A DNA stretch of 64,000 bases from Hysterium pulicare CBS 123377 (taxonomy: Eukaryota; Ascomycota; Dothideomycetes; Hysteriales; Hysteriaceae), in the NCBI GenBank assembly GCA_000467715.1, contig AJFK01000028.1, positions 62,001 through 126,000 of the forward strand. Direction: 5' to 3'. The position numbers were made by a program, and so were the translations under genes. Shown here piece after piece: positions 1 to 11,608 of the stretch. The notes below the pieces were generated by a model. The model was not told the DNA's origin. It saw only the letters and a list, made by a program, of their open reading frames with translations, and made no database searches. The first letter of the stretch is position 1. Every line of letters begins with the position of its first letter.

Positions 1-403
1 AGGGCCACCCCGGCGTCGTGTGGAACTACTCTTCTTGTCTAGGTAGGTAGGTAGTCCAACCTCTAGATAGTCTACTCCAGCAGACTACTCGGGGAGTCTT
101 TTCACCGGCAAAGAACAGATTCATGAATGAAAAGGTTAGCGGTCTTCGCAGCTAACCACACGAAACACGAAGAGAGTTCTACATATTAATTCAGGTCTGG
201 CATTACACAATCTTCTGGAAGTAAGTTAGTAGGTAGACTACGCTTCTGGAAGTAGTACAGAAGTTGTCATGCAGTGAAAGCACCGCCACGATAAAACCAA
301 GTTCTCCGAACAGAATCTGTCTGCGAGAGATGCCGAACCATGATTGCCATAAGGCGTCGTAGCATCCAAATTCTATCATACTCAGTCCCTTGAGATAGCA
401 GTC
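1..403. other. gene-free left edge
   Basis: No coding signal was seen. An AGGT tetranucleotide repeat of about three and a half units lies at 41-54. The rest probably holds the 3' untranslated region of the minus-strand gene that ends at 404. Confidence 0.5.
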
Positions 404-2026
404 CTAGATATAATCCGCGGCGTACCCATAAAAGGGTTGTTCCAGCGCTTTCCACCTTAGATTCGCCTCCAATACTTCCTGTTCCTCCAATTCTTCCCTC
501 GTGAAGTACTTCACCGGCTTCGGAGAAGGTGGTGGTTCGTAAAGCGTCCAGACATTAGGTCCATAAACCTGCTCTGTAGATTTGAATACCTCTACTTCGG
601 CTATCTTCGGCTTCTCAACCACAACCACCTGATTCTGCTGACCAAAGTCAGTTGCGCGCTTGAGGAAAGGTAGAGGAATATCCATGCCTGTGTCATAGTC
701 TACGTATCCATATGCCACCATGTCCGGGAGGTATGTTTGTAAGTGTAAGCGACGTCGAGTAGCTTCGTTCTTGATGACAGTCATCGGCTCTACAAGGGGT
801 TTGCCGTTCGCGTTCCAATTTTCTTTAGACAGAATGCCCATATCCTCATCTAAGACACCAGTGGCAGCTTCATCGTCTAGCATCTGGAATTGGTCCGTTT
901 CGCGGAGACTCGATGGGGGATAAGATGTCACAACCATAACGAGCAACTCATCATAGGTCTGCAGTTCCTCACCCTCCAAGACTTTCCAGAGATCTGTGAG
1001 GCTCTTTTGCATCAAGAGGAGAGGACCAAGCGCACATTCCCCGTCCCCGTTCGTCGGATGCGAGAACCGCATGTCGAGCTTGATGGCAAACATGTGCATG
1101 AAATAGAGGTCTTCGTCACTCCATAGCTTTGGGTTACGCACAATGACTCGACGCATGAAATTCGTTTTCTGTTCCATTAACATCCAGTATTTCATGAGCG
1201 TGATGGTAATGACCGCAGGGAGACGGTGTCCTTCCAGTGCGAGTAGCGTGAGGATATTCTGAATGACGGTGTCACGGTAGACAACGAGCTGAACCCAGCG
1301 TAGGGAGGGAATATTCCTTGGAAGATGCTCGCGACCCGGCGTTGGACGAAGCATAGGATCGGAGATCAATAAATTTGGGAACATCTTCCAAGGAAAGTAC
1401 TTCGCGGCGTCCGGGGCGTGATATTTGACGTAGTTGCTTACGTAGGTCGTGTAGCGACCGTCGACCATGTGATGGAAATCCTTGGAGATTGCGTAGAGAT
1501 CGAGGAAGCTTTTGATGCCTAGCCTAAGAGCGCATTGGAGAAGAATCATGTCATGTTTCAAGAGAGTTGTGAAGATGTTGAATGGCTCCTTGGTATGCGG
1601 CTCACGTTCTTCAATTGCTGTCGTGACGGGGGTTGTAGGCGAAATGGGAGGCGTGAGGCGACTACGTTTCCGACGTACCACCAGTGGTGGGTCAAGCTGC
1701 TGCGGAAGACCTGATCCGGGAAACCCATCTTGTACGGTTGGCTCGCTAGTACTTGCAACGCGTTTGTTTTTGCCTTTTGAAAGGCTTTGAATAGCAACGT
1801 CTGCAAAGCTCTCATCTTCGCCCGGTCCGTTTAGATTTCCCTGGAAAGACCAGCTTGGTTGTCCTGAGAAGCTTGAAGTGGGCCGTTCCGAGAAGCTGCT
1901 TGGTGGTGTGGGCAAACCATGTCGACTAGAAGTGCCTGTATTGGTGACTTCGATTGGCTGACGAACAGAGTTGTCCAAGTTTGCTTTGCGTTCGGACGCG
2001 TTGGGTTTCGGGTTATGGTCCTCCAT
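404..2026 (-). CDS. conserved fungal protein of unknown function
   Basis: A single uninterrupted frame of 540 codons is read from the ATG at 2026. The frame stays open upstream to an ATG at 2224, but the residues before 2026 look non-coding, so I prefer the inner start. The first 160 residues are low-complexity and rich in Ser and Pro (PTPPSSF type). Then comes a helical segment, around LGIKSFLDLYAISKDFHHMV, that resembles the weak F-box-like N-terminus of many Pezizomycotina proteins. A Leu- and Trp-rich middle follows, and the C-terminus is acidic and Pro-rich. I do not recognise a catalytic motif. The gene lies downstream of GTP cyclohydrolase I on the same strand. I recall the family only as a conserved fungal hypothetical; an F-box role is an inference. 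Confidence 0.8.
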   Translation of the reverse strand: MEDHNPKPNASERKANLDNSVRQPIEVTNTGTSSRHGLPTPPSSFSERPTSSFSGQPSWSFQGNLNGPGEDESFADVAIQSLSKGKNKRVASTSEPTVQDGFPGSGLPQQLDPPLVVRRKRSRLTPPISPTTPVTTAIEEREPHTKEPFNIFTTLLKHDMILLQCALRLGIKSFLDLYAISKDFHHMVDGRYTTYVSNYVKYHAPDAAKYFPWKMFPNLLISDPMLRPTPGREHLPRNIPSLRWVQLVVYRDTVIQNILTLLALEGHRLPAVITITLMKYWMLMEQKTNFMRRVIVRNPKLWSDEDLYFMHMFAIKLDMRFSHPTNGDGECALGPLLLMQKSLTDLWKVLEGEELQTYDELLVMVVTSYPPSSLRETDQFQMLDDEAATGVLDEDMGILSKENWNANGKPLVEPMTVIKNEATRRRLHLQTYLPDMVAYGYVDYDTGMDIPLPFLKRATDFGQQNQVVVVEKPKIAEVEVFKSTEQVYGPNVWTLYEPPPSPKPVKYFTREELEEQEVLEANLRWKALEQPFYGYAADYI

Positions 2027-2595
2027 GTTTGTTTTCTCGATCGGAGACTTCAATTGGCAGAGGAGTCCTCCTAAACAACTGTCTTCGTCGTTGACGAACG
2101 GAGGAACGAAATCGGGCCATCTTGTGCTGCTCTGAGTCTCGAGAAAAGTATTCTGAAGAACAATACTAAGGAAATGGCTTGGCAAACATAGTACTATTGC
2201 GCTAGTGCCCGATAACGCCTTCACCGCAGGTTGGGTAGAGGTGATGGATTGACGTTTTTTTATTCACTCAGTACCTTAACAGCAGTTCTAGCGTCAACGG
2301 GAAATGAAGAAATACCAGGGAGGCAGCGGTGGTTAACTCAAGTTTTCATACATGCTGTAAAGGATGGTAAAAGGATGATTGATAATGGATTAAAAAGGGT
2401 ATTATAATACCCTTCCATTGGGCGCCTGTTGAAGGCCTGATGCTGATACAGTTATCCTAGAAACTAACATCATGTCGAAGTGCAAATGCAAACAAAAGCC
2501 GCCTACCTCGTGAGTGGATGAACACTACAACGCCATACCTTTATGTTGAGTATCTTGAAAAACATGCATAAATCCAAGAATCCCAGTCAAAAACG
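2027..2595. other. intergenic, unknown-protein promoter side
   Basis: This gap lies between two minus-strand genes. It holds the upstream region of the gene starting at 2026 and the 3' region of GTP cyclohydrolase I. No further gene was seen. Confidence 0.5.
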
Positions 2596-3684
2596 CTACT
2601 TCCGGTTGAGCAGATTAAGGAACTCTTCTCTCGTCTTTGCGGTTGATCTCATACGCCCAAGCATACAGCTAGTAACCGTCGTTGATCCTGTTTTCTGAAC
2701 TCCTCGCATGATCATACACATATGGCTAGATTCCATGACGACGGCGACCCCTTGTGGTTGGAGCATTTCTGATAATGCAAGAGCGACTTGCTTGGTCAAC
2801 CGTTCCTGGACCTGAAGCCTTCTAGAGAACATTTCTGCTATCCTGGCAAGCTTGGATAGGCCTATGACCCGGCGATTGGGAATATATCCAATGTGCATCT
2901 ACCATTTACGTTAGATTCTAAATGCAGAGGAAAGATATATGTCTTGATGTGCCAACCTTGCCTGTGAATGGGACCAGATGATGCTCGCATAAAGAGAAGA
3001 CCTCAATATCCTTTACTATTACGAGCTCATCGTGATCCTCGTGAAATACAGCTCCATTCACTATATCTCGAAGATTCTCCTCATAACCTTTAGTGAAAAA
3101 CATCAATGCCTTGGCATATCGTTCTGGAGTATCCACTAGCCCCTCGCGATCGGGATCTTCGCCTATACACTCTAAGATTGTTCGGACAGCCCCCGAAAGT
3201 TTTGCGAGTCTTTCTTCTTTTTGTTCTGCTGTACCTTCTTTCCTCTCTCGGGTTCCTCGACCTTGAAACGGTCAGCCTGGAGAGATTTTTACCATGTATC
3301 CAATGACTTACTGGGCCAGCTCAATCCGTCAAAATCAATAGTCGGATGCTGAGTATAAGGGCTCGACGCCCTGCTCGTTGCCAATGGCGTTTGTGGTGCC
3401 GCATCTTCCCTCATATCTTTAACATACTCCTCGCCAATCCCATTTAGCGGTTTTAAGATGCTTCGATGTTCTATCTTCGTGTTCGGGGTGGGCGAGTAGT
3501 ATCCATTTGGACCATCGAAATTTATGGCTTGACGACCCCGGCCGCTGGAGGACTCAATCGCAGCGTAGAGCGAGTCGCGTTCTTTCCTATCCCTCGTCTC
3601 GGTTGCGAAGGAGTTGAGAGGTGACGGTCCAGTGCTAAGGTGAGAAGGAAGAGCGTTCTTTGGTCTAAAAGGTGGTGAATCCAT
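2596..3684 (-). CDS. FOL2: GTP cyclohydrolase I
   Basis: This enzyme converts GTP to 7,8-dihydroneopterin triphosphate, the first step of folate and pterin synthesis, as a cytosolic homodecamer. Three exons on the minus strand (3684-3312, 3261-2957, 2898-2596) give 326 residues. The introns are 50 and 58 nt; the second joins ...FTGK to MHIGYIPN in frame. The catalytic domain starts near residue 140. The zinc ligands expected for the family are visible: Cys216 and His219 in SLCEHH, and Cys287 in SSHMCM. The core signatures [11 protein letters not shown] and [15 protein letters not shown] are also present. The first 125 residues are a polar, Ser/Pro-rich fungal extension without known function. 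The start ATG at 3684 opens the conserved MDSPPF segment; the longer upstream frame looks like untranslated leader. The second donor (GTTGGC) is weak, but the splice product is unambiguous. Confidence 0.96.
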
Positions 3685-5612
3685 TGTGCTTGGAGAATAT
3701 GAAAGAGCAAATTGGAAGGGAAAATAGCTGAGTACTACGAGGTGAGATTGGGCACGAATGCCTTTATACCATGAGAAGGTAGGCTCATAGCGAGGTGGGA
3801 AGACAAACAATCGAGAATAATGGTGTATGACTGGGACTCAACTTCAGCATCCTAACAAAGTCCGGAGCCCGCCAAAAACTGACGTCGAATCGCATCGTGG
3901 AAAGCCGCTAGCAGCTTGGCGTTCGGGCCCGCAACGTCGTCACGGGACCGGTCAAGTAGGTAGAACCGGCCTGGAGGTCGGAGACTTCGCGAGCAACCAG
4001 AAAACACCTCAACCTCATCGCTATCCCATCTCTTCAGCACCCCTTTCCCGCCGTGAATCCAGGTATGTATACCCTGATCTATACTCTGATCATGATAATC
4101 AGGTTCACATTACCGACAGAGCGCTTTGGAGAGTATGGTGGATAGCGTTGGGTCTCCCGGTCGCGTTGGGAATGGAACCCCCGCTCGCAGCTTTGTCGCG
4201 ACGTCCAAGGGTCTCACCCACCGCGAAGGTTTTGTGACCACTTCAACGCCTTTACTCTGAGCGCACACATGTTAGAATAACGCTGGTTAGCATACTCAAG
4301 GCTAGTGGTGTGCCCATGTGCTGGAGTCGTAAGGCGCTGCCAGAGCGTTTGAGACGAGCCCGTCGACTTGGCCGTTCGTTCTAATCTGCTCGTCGCATTC
4401 ACCGCAGACCGACTGGCTCTACAGTTCGCATGGCTCACAAAGGTCCTCATTGATTCGGCGTTGACTTCCCGTCGAACCTGCCGGCGATATCTGCTGCTAC
4501 AATCAGCCGCCGATGGAGCTATGGTGGACTCTCCGGCTTCAGATCTTGAAGAGAGGTGGCTAGAGTGGGTTTGCCATACTTTCAACTCGTTGATGCCTTC
4601 TGTGGATGGTTGAAAGATACCAGTCCTTCGTCGATCACTGTTTTTACTAATGCCACGGTTGTTGCGATCCTTTCGCTGGCTTGAGAAGGAAGTGGGGTAC
4701 TGGCTTGATTCGTTCATTTGAAGCTTTTGCTACAACTACTGAAGAACTCGAGGTGATGAACGAAAGTACTTCAATTCTGGATACATGGTCGGACCTACTA
4801 GAGACGCTCCGGGCCTGAGGTGAACATACTTCATTGCTCCAAGCCGACTCCCGGTTGTATCACTGCTTCTGAAGGTTCTACGACTCCATTTTGGACCATT
4901 CTCCCATACCGAGGTCACGACCAACCTGCAAAGAACCGCCCTTGCTTTTCTGGCTACGATGTTCCGAAGCTCAACATAACGCACATCAGTTCATCTTCGC
5001 CGACGGCAGCCTGCTTACCATTGAAAAATAAGCTTCCGCTGTCTCTGTACCCGAAGTCTTGAGACCTATTGGGAGGCCGTTGCGGCCGATCTCGCAGAAT
5101 TTGTAGTCGTGTTTCGTTGTGCCTTTAGATAGCTTTTGTGAACCCATTGCCCGGTTCGTGGGGTGGGTGCTGGGTGGCAACCCACTTGGTTGAGAACGCA
5201 GGTTATGAGAGTATCGAGGCGGCTGAGGGTGCTCGATGCTCGATGCATGAGATATGACCGATATTAGCGCTGCTGCATCGTTCTGCCGACGGAGTCACGG
5301 GAATTTCGTTTCGTCAGAGAGCGCGGAACCGCGGTCAAGGTTCTCCAGCGCTTCTCTCCGGCGCTGATCTGAACCAACAGAATTTTGCAACATCACCAAG
5401 AGACACGGAAGTGATAGCAGTGACGGAACAGCGGTCGCATTGCTTCTTTTCCTTTCCAGCTTCGTCAAGATCCTTCTGGGGTAGGCTGTTGGTCCTTGAG
5501 CAGGCCTTACTCTTTCTTCCTGTCGCTTAATCGTGCAGCCGACAATTGCACCTTGCAACCTCCCGCTTGTTCTTGATGCCAACGACCGCTACTTATGTCT
5601 TAACTTGTCTAT
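3685..5612. other. 1.9-kb intergenic region between two divergent genes
   Basis: No convincing gene was found on either strand. The open frames (up to 167 codons) have no recognisable protein character and overlap each other. The stretch must hold the promoters of the divergent GTP cyclohydrolase I and CTK1-like kinase genes, and probably a long leader for at least one of them. Confidence 0.5.
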
Positions 5613-8600
5613 ATGGCTGGGTCGCAGCGTGCCCAGGTGGATCAGTGGAGACCAGAGGAATCTTCGATCAGAGACAGACAGAGAGACCGCGTGCCGGAGC
5701 GCAGCGACCTAAGAGAGCGTTCGCCAACGGCACGTCGTCAGCGTGAGGACCACGATAGGAACACCAAACGAAGCCAGCACGACCTTGACACCCACTCTAC
5801 CCCCAAGCATTCGAGGGCACGCTCACGCCAACGGAGTCAAAGCAGAAGCAGAGCTCGCCGTCGCAGCCTCGAGCGGGAGCCGTTGTCGCGGCGAGGCTCT
5901 AGGGACGACTTGTATCGCCCCTCAAGAGGGAGAGCACCCAGCGAAGATCGAGTTTCGCATTCTCACAAGCATCATCATCGTCAAGAACCTTCACCGTCCA
6001 CCAAACGTCCCCGCAGTCGCACTCCATCACCTCCTCGAGACTCCGGCAAAAGGATAAAGCGGAGGAGGAGTCGTAGTGTTGAGCGGCCACTGTCGAGGAC
6101 GCGACACCCGGACTCCTCTCAGAGAGCTACACAGAGGGCATACTCACCCCGCCCTTTACGTCCTGATCGTGATCGAGCCCCAACAAGACGTATCTCCCCC
6201 GATTCCTACATCCCCTCATCTACTCGTCGCCGCTCCCGGTCTGTCGATTCACACTACAGACCTTCCATAGGCAGTCGCAAACGATCTATCACACCTGATA
6301 AGAAGTCTACAAGGCGCGAGGATCCGTCTCGACGATATTCGCCAAACACGCACCACAAGCGACAACGCACACCCCCGGTTGAAGGTAGAGAAAGAGCATC
6401 CAAGGAATTATCTGGAAAAAATCTGAACCGAGGTCGAGACATTAGCAGTCGCTTATCAAGGACTTTTGCCAGATCACGATCCCCAAGGTACAGGAGGTTG
6501 CCTTCTCCGCCTACTCGAGAACGGTCTCCACATCATTCAAAACGAGATAGAGACTTGTTTTCTAAAGCACGTTCTCCACGTGCATTAGCTCGCCGTCAAA
6601 CCTCTTCACGATCCCCACCGCCTCATAGAGCCAAACATAGCGGGAAAGGAGACAAAGAATACAGTTCTACAAAATTGATCAAGACAAACAAATCGATTTC
6701 TCGCAGAGGCTCCCCTAACCCACATTCCGGGTACAACTCTGATACAGGACGATCGGTTGAAGGTGGCAAGATGAGGGGCGCATTTCCACCTCATGGACGG
6801 CCGGCAAGGCCTCCAGTTGATACAAACTCTAACTTCTCACATTCCCCACCGTATATGACACCCACACAAATATCACCACAAGCACAATCTCCGTACGGAA
6901 ATGCAAGAGGAGGATGGGGGGGACAGCCCCACTACGGAAGTCACCAAGGGTATGTAAAGTCAACAGTCGTATTATCAAATCACTCTAGTGGCCACAAGCT
7001 CATCGCTTCATATAGGTCCCCCATGCAAGGTTTTTCACCGAACCAGTCTCCATACCCTCAAAACTATTCGCCAACTGGCGCTCCTCAGGGCCAATATTAT
7101 CCCAACCAACCCTATCCAGGGCCACAACATCAAATGCAACCAGGGTCGCAGAATCCACCATATCGTGGTGGTCACACTGGAGGGTATCGAGGCAATCACT
7201 TCAATGGCCCAGATCGACGACTGTCTGGTCCGACTCAGAGTTATCCGCCGCCAGCCCAGAGTCAGCGCGGCAGAGGCAGTGGTAATTTCTCCAATCTATC
7301 TTGGACGCCAGCGACAGGAACAAGAGGTGGCCGTCCAGCGACTGAAAATAAGCCACGCAACCCAGTGACTCCCGCAGCTCCAGAGGCAACGGAGTCTTCT
7401 GTCGACGAAGATGACAATCCTTTCCGCCCATCAAAAGACCTGAGAGTTGAGGATGAGGCTGCTAAAGAGGAGAAGACGATGCCTCCGCCTACTAAGCCCA
7501 CTGCGTCTTCTCCACAACAGACTGGGCCGAAATTTGGATTTTCTCTCAAAACTAAGGTACCACTGCCGCCATCGAGCACGGCAAAGTCAGACGTACCACA
7601 AGTCAAGCGGCCAGAAGGCACTGTCCCAGATCCAGACCCAAGATCAAAGCCTGTGTCTTCTCGCACCAATCCACTCGAATCGCATACTAAGCCTCCTTCG
7701 GATTTCAGAAACGAACGAGAACGCGAACGAGATCGTGATTACCGAGAGCGAGAACGTGATCGGGAACGAGATCGCGAAAGGGATAGAGATAGAGATCGCC
7801 GCTATGATAGCAAGTACGACACTCAGTATGACCGGAAATTGAGTCATAGAGCATCGGACAGAGACCTCCGAGACCCAAGGGATTCAAGGGATTACCGTGA
7901 TTCTAGAGATTATCGCGATCCTCGGGATCGGGATCCACGTGATTATCGCGACGCGAGAGACCGCAGAGATCCCTGGGGTAGTCGACGTCCAGAGCCTAGA
8001 CCTGATACCCGTCCAGGGCGTCGTCCAGAGCCGCCGGAGCCACCAAAGACGAGGATTGTTAAGAAGAAACGGATGAAACCAAGGCCGACACTTTCCTCTG
8101 ACTTTGCGGCTTCTGATTCCGTATATTATCGGAAACCAGGGAATGAATCCGTTGTGGGGTCTGGGACTTATGGCAAAGTCTTCAAAGGGGTTCATGTATA
8201 CACGAAGGACATGGTCGCTCTGAAGAAGATCCGAATGGAAGGCGAACGCGATGGCGTAAGTGATCTACAGTTTCAATCCATTAGCAGCTTACTAACGACT
8301 TCCAGTTTCCTGTTACGGCCATTAGGGAGATCAAATTACTCCAGTCCCTCAATCATGATAATGTCGTCAAGCTCCAGGAGGTCATGGTGGAGAAGAATGA
8401 CTGCTTCATGGTCTTTGAATATCTCTCTCATGACTTGACGGGTCTTTTGAACCATCCGACCTTCAAACTGGACCAAGCCCAGAAAAAGGATCTGGCCAAG
8501 CAGTTATTTGAAGGACTCGACTACCTACATCGTCGAGGCGTACTTCATCGGGACATCAAAGCAGCCAATATTCTCGTCAGTAACACTGGCCAACTAAAGC

Positions 8601-9289
8601 TCGCAGATTTCGGACTCGCCAGATTCTACGCCAAGCGGGGTAAGCTGGATTATACAAATCGAGTCATCACGATATGGTACCGCTCACCTGAGCTACTCCT
8701 GGGTGAGACGCAGTATGGGCCGGCTGTAGATATCTGGTCAGCCGCGTGTGTTTTAGTTGAGATCTTCACAAAGCATGCCATATTCCCCGGCGATGGCGGA
8801 GAAATTAACCAGTTGGACAAAATCTACAACATCCTTGGAACTCCAACAATCAACGAATGGCCTGGTATTGTGGACATGCAGTGGTTTGAGCTTCTCAGAC
8901 CGATGGAAAGAAAAGCCAGCACTTTTGCGGAGAAGTACAAGGAACGTGTCACTCCTGCAGCTTTTGAGCTTTTGAGTGCAATGTTTCTGTTCGATCCGAC
9001 AGCTCGACCGAGCGCTTCAGATGTTTTGGAGCATCCATACTTTACAACAGAAGATCCCCAACCCCGACGAGCCGAAGAATTGAAAGACCTCGAGGGAGAC
9101 TGGCACGAGTTTGAGAGTAAGGCGCTAAGGAAAGAGCGGGAGAAGCAAGACAAGGAGGCTCGGAGAGCTGCAAGAGACGAGTCACAAAGGCGAGACAGTG
9201 AGAAGAGACGAGCAGATGGGGCCGCTGAACCCGAAAGAGACCCGAAACGGCCGAGAGGGGGCGAAAGCACACAGGTCGTAGTACACTGA
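5613..9289 (+). CDS. CTK1: CTD kinase subunit alpha (CTK1/CDK12-type cyclin-dependent kinase)
   Basis: This is the catalytic subunit of the CTDK-I complex, which phosphorylates the heptad repeat tail of RNA polymerase II in the nucleus. A certain intron is 8256-8305 (50 nt, GTAAGT donor, CTAAC branch, CAG). A probable second one is 6950-7015 (66 nt, GTATGT...TATAG), which is in frame and stop-free; with both removed the protein has 1186 residues. The first 550 residues are SR/RS-rich, then Pro/Gln/Gly-rich. Next come tandem ER, DR and RDYRD runs (nt 7710-7990). The kinase domain spans about 818-1105: glycine loop GSGTYGKVF, lysine in VALKKI, cyclin helix PVTAIRE, catalytic HRDIKAAN (940), DFG (960) and T-loop YTNRVITIWYRSPE. 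The PVTAIRE helix and the segment DWHEFESKALRKE after the domain point to CTK1 rather than BUR1. The tail is charged and probably a nuclear signal. Confidence 0.93.
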
Positions 9290-11608
9290 AGCATTTCCGA
9301 TATTGGAGACAGGGTCATATCCAAGTGTTGACGGGGTGGTTTATCTGGTTTACTTCGCTAGTTGAATTTAGAGCGGGCTTCAGGTGTCCAATGGAAGGCT
9401 TCACGGCCGATACATCGAAGTGGATAATGTGTCGTCAATTGCAGGCATTTCGGGGATACTGTTTACTACTGGGCGTTCGACAATTGCGGTTGATCCTAGA
9501 GGATTGATTTGTGGATGTGCGACTATTTTCTTACCTGTATATTAGTCACTTCTTGGGGAAATAAGCCTTCGTAGAGGCTGCAAGCCCAAGTCAATCTTGG
9601 ATGGTCACCTCAGATCTGTCAGAACCGTGCGCGCATCTCGTGAAGTCAAACACGCACACGCCTCGTCATACAGTCATAAGCCGTCATCATCAACGGTTCA
9701 CAGCCTGACGTGTTCCAAGTTGAGATTGAGCATGGACAATGAGAAGGGTCGTAAGAGGTAGGCTTCGGATTCTTGGCAGTCAGATTGCATCACCCATCTT
9801 CGGACTTCGAGCAGACAGCCTTCTGAAGCGCATCGAATAGCGAAAGCTGTAGAACGAGACAGGTAGAGAGTCCGTAACGTCTTTCCCTTTTGTATTTTGC
9901 CTCTCATCGGCCCCCGTTGAACAACGGAGACGCCGTTGACATAGCTTCTTTGCGGTGCCACTCTACGGACGAAATCATCGATTGCTGGTGACCCCAGACC
10001 GCATTCTGGGGACGCCTCTTAGGCGATCAGGCGCTTTGACCTGGACGCACTGACAAGGAGTCGTGAACAAAGGTCAAATGGATGACAGTCTTCGAGAACC
10101 CAAAACTTGAGTGTGTACTAGGAACACCGCACTTCGGTCATGCCGTTGGATCCTTTTTGCGGGCATCGCAACAGCAGACTGGTAGCGGTGTCTTGCTTGC
10201 CCCTGACTATCAATCAACCTGAAAGAACAAGCGATGGATATTGTTTTCACGATGGCGTGCAGGTGGATTGCGAGCACGGGCAGTAACGCGCACACGGTTC
10301 GGTTGGCGATGGGAGTTGTGGTGCAGTAGCGGGAGAGGCCAGGATGAATCGAGTCGTAGCCCACTGCCGAACCCTTTCCCAGCAAGCTATTTCGGGGGCT
10401 ATAAGTCAATATACGAGTTCCAAGCACATGGTGCCGTTTGTGCCCTTCTAACCTTCTTCTTCGACAACGGGCCCCGGATGGCATGCGGCGACATGGGCAG
10501 CGTTGTTGGAGGATTGCGCAAGGAGACAGGCAGCCCGGGCAATAACGGTAAAGACGGACGCGCTGTGGGACTACTCGTGCGTGTTCTTAGCTGCCCAGCA
10601 CATGGAGCTTCGGCGTGCTGCCAAAGAGGATACAGCATGAAGATATGCAGGCTCGCTCAGCGAGTCTGGATGTGATAGCACAGTAGCGTCGAGGGATGAC
10701 TAAGTGGTCCCTGGATCGATGTCTCTGCCCAGGGGCATATCGCCAGAACGGTTCCGAACGCTCATCTGGGCTGACTTCCCCACATCGACAGCGGTGAGTT
10801 GTGACTGGCTTGCCCCTGGAGCATCTCCATGCCGTGGTGTGGAGCTATGTCCCGTCAGCGTGTGTCTTCACCGCACCGACTTCTGGCCTCACAGTGGTCA
10901 GAGTGTGCTGCAGCTGCATGCTTTTAGACGGGCCTTTGCAGCAGGCCTAGCCACAACCACGCTCAGCGAAGGCTCTCGTCCGTTGGCTGCCTTCGCACTC
11001 ACACGGACTTATCGCGCCGGGCATGCTGAAACACTTTCGACTGATCCAATCCTCGAGCTTCCTCATACACCACGCATACTAGTAGCGCCTCGTGGCCTCG
11101 ATTTTTCTCCTCCAGGCTTTTCGATCAGCTTGAAATCCACCCACCTTCCACTTTTCGTTATCTCAGACGAAAGGTGAGAGGTGAAGGGTAGATTGAGCCT
11201 CGAACAGCGCCCTACCAATCCGCTCTCATTGCTTCAACACCCGTTTGGTGTACATGAAACCTCCAGCTAAACCCGAGTTTCCGCACGACCTACACTCACC
11301 TCAATATATATGATAAATCATCCCGGATATTACTGTTTGCGGACTTCGCCCCTCCTACCCTACGTTCCTTTTTACGTCTGTGACAGCCCTCCTTTTGGTC
11401 ACAGCATAAGTCCCGCTCAGACTTAAACCGTCTGATCTCACAGCCACAAGCGCATCGCCAGAGCATTGGCTTTTGTGCTCGTAGTGCGCCTCTTGTTTCA
11501 TGCCTGCACGAGCAACCCATCATTGCGCATAATTATCGTTGGCATTCCGATTCCCCTGTGAAGACGACGTTCAAATCCCGTTCCTTCATCTCCACCGCAA
11601 CCGCAACA
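9290..11608. other. 2.3-kb gene-free region
   Basis: This region holds the 3' end of the CTK1-like gene and the promoter and probable long leader of the gene starting at 11609. Open frames on the plus strand at 10241-10675 and 10704-11177 have unlikely compositions (rich in Trp, Cys, Arg) and no domain character. No RNA gene was recognised. Confidence 0.45.

Noticed and set aside
10241-11177. Two plus-strand frames of 144 and 157 codons
   Set aside because: Odd composition rich in Cys, Trp and Arg, no domain character and poor start contexts; treated as chance frames in a GC-richer stretch.
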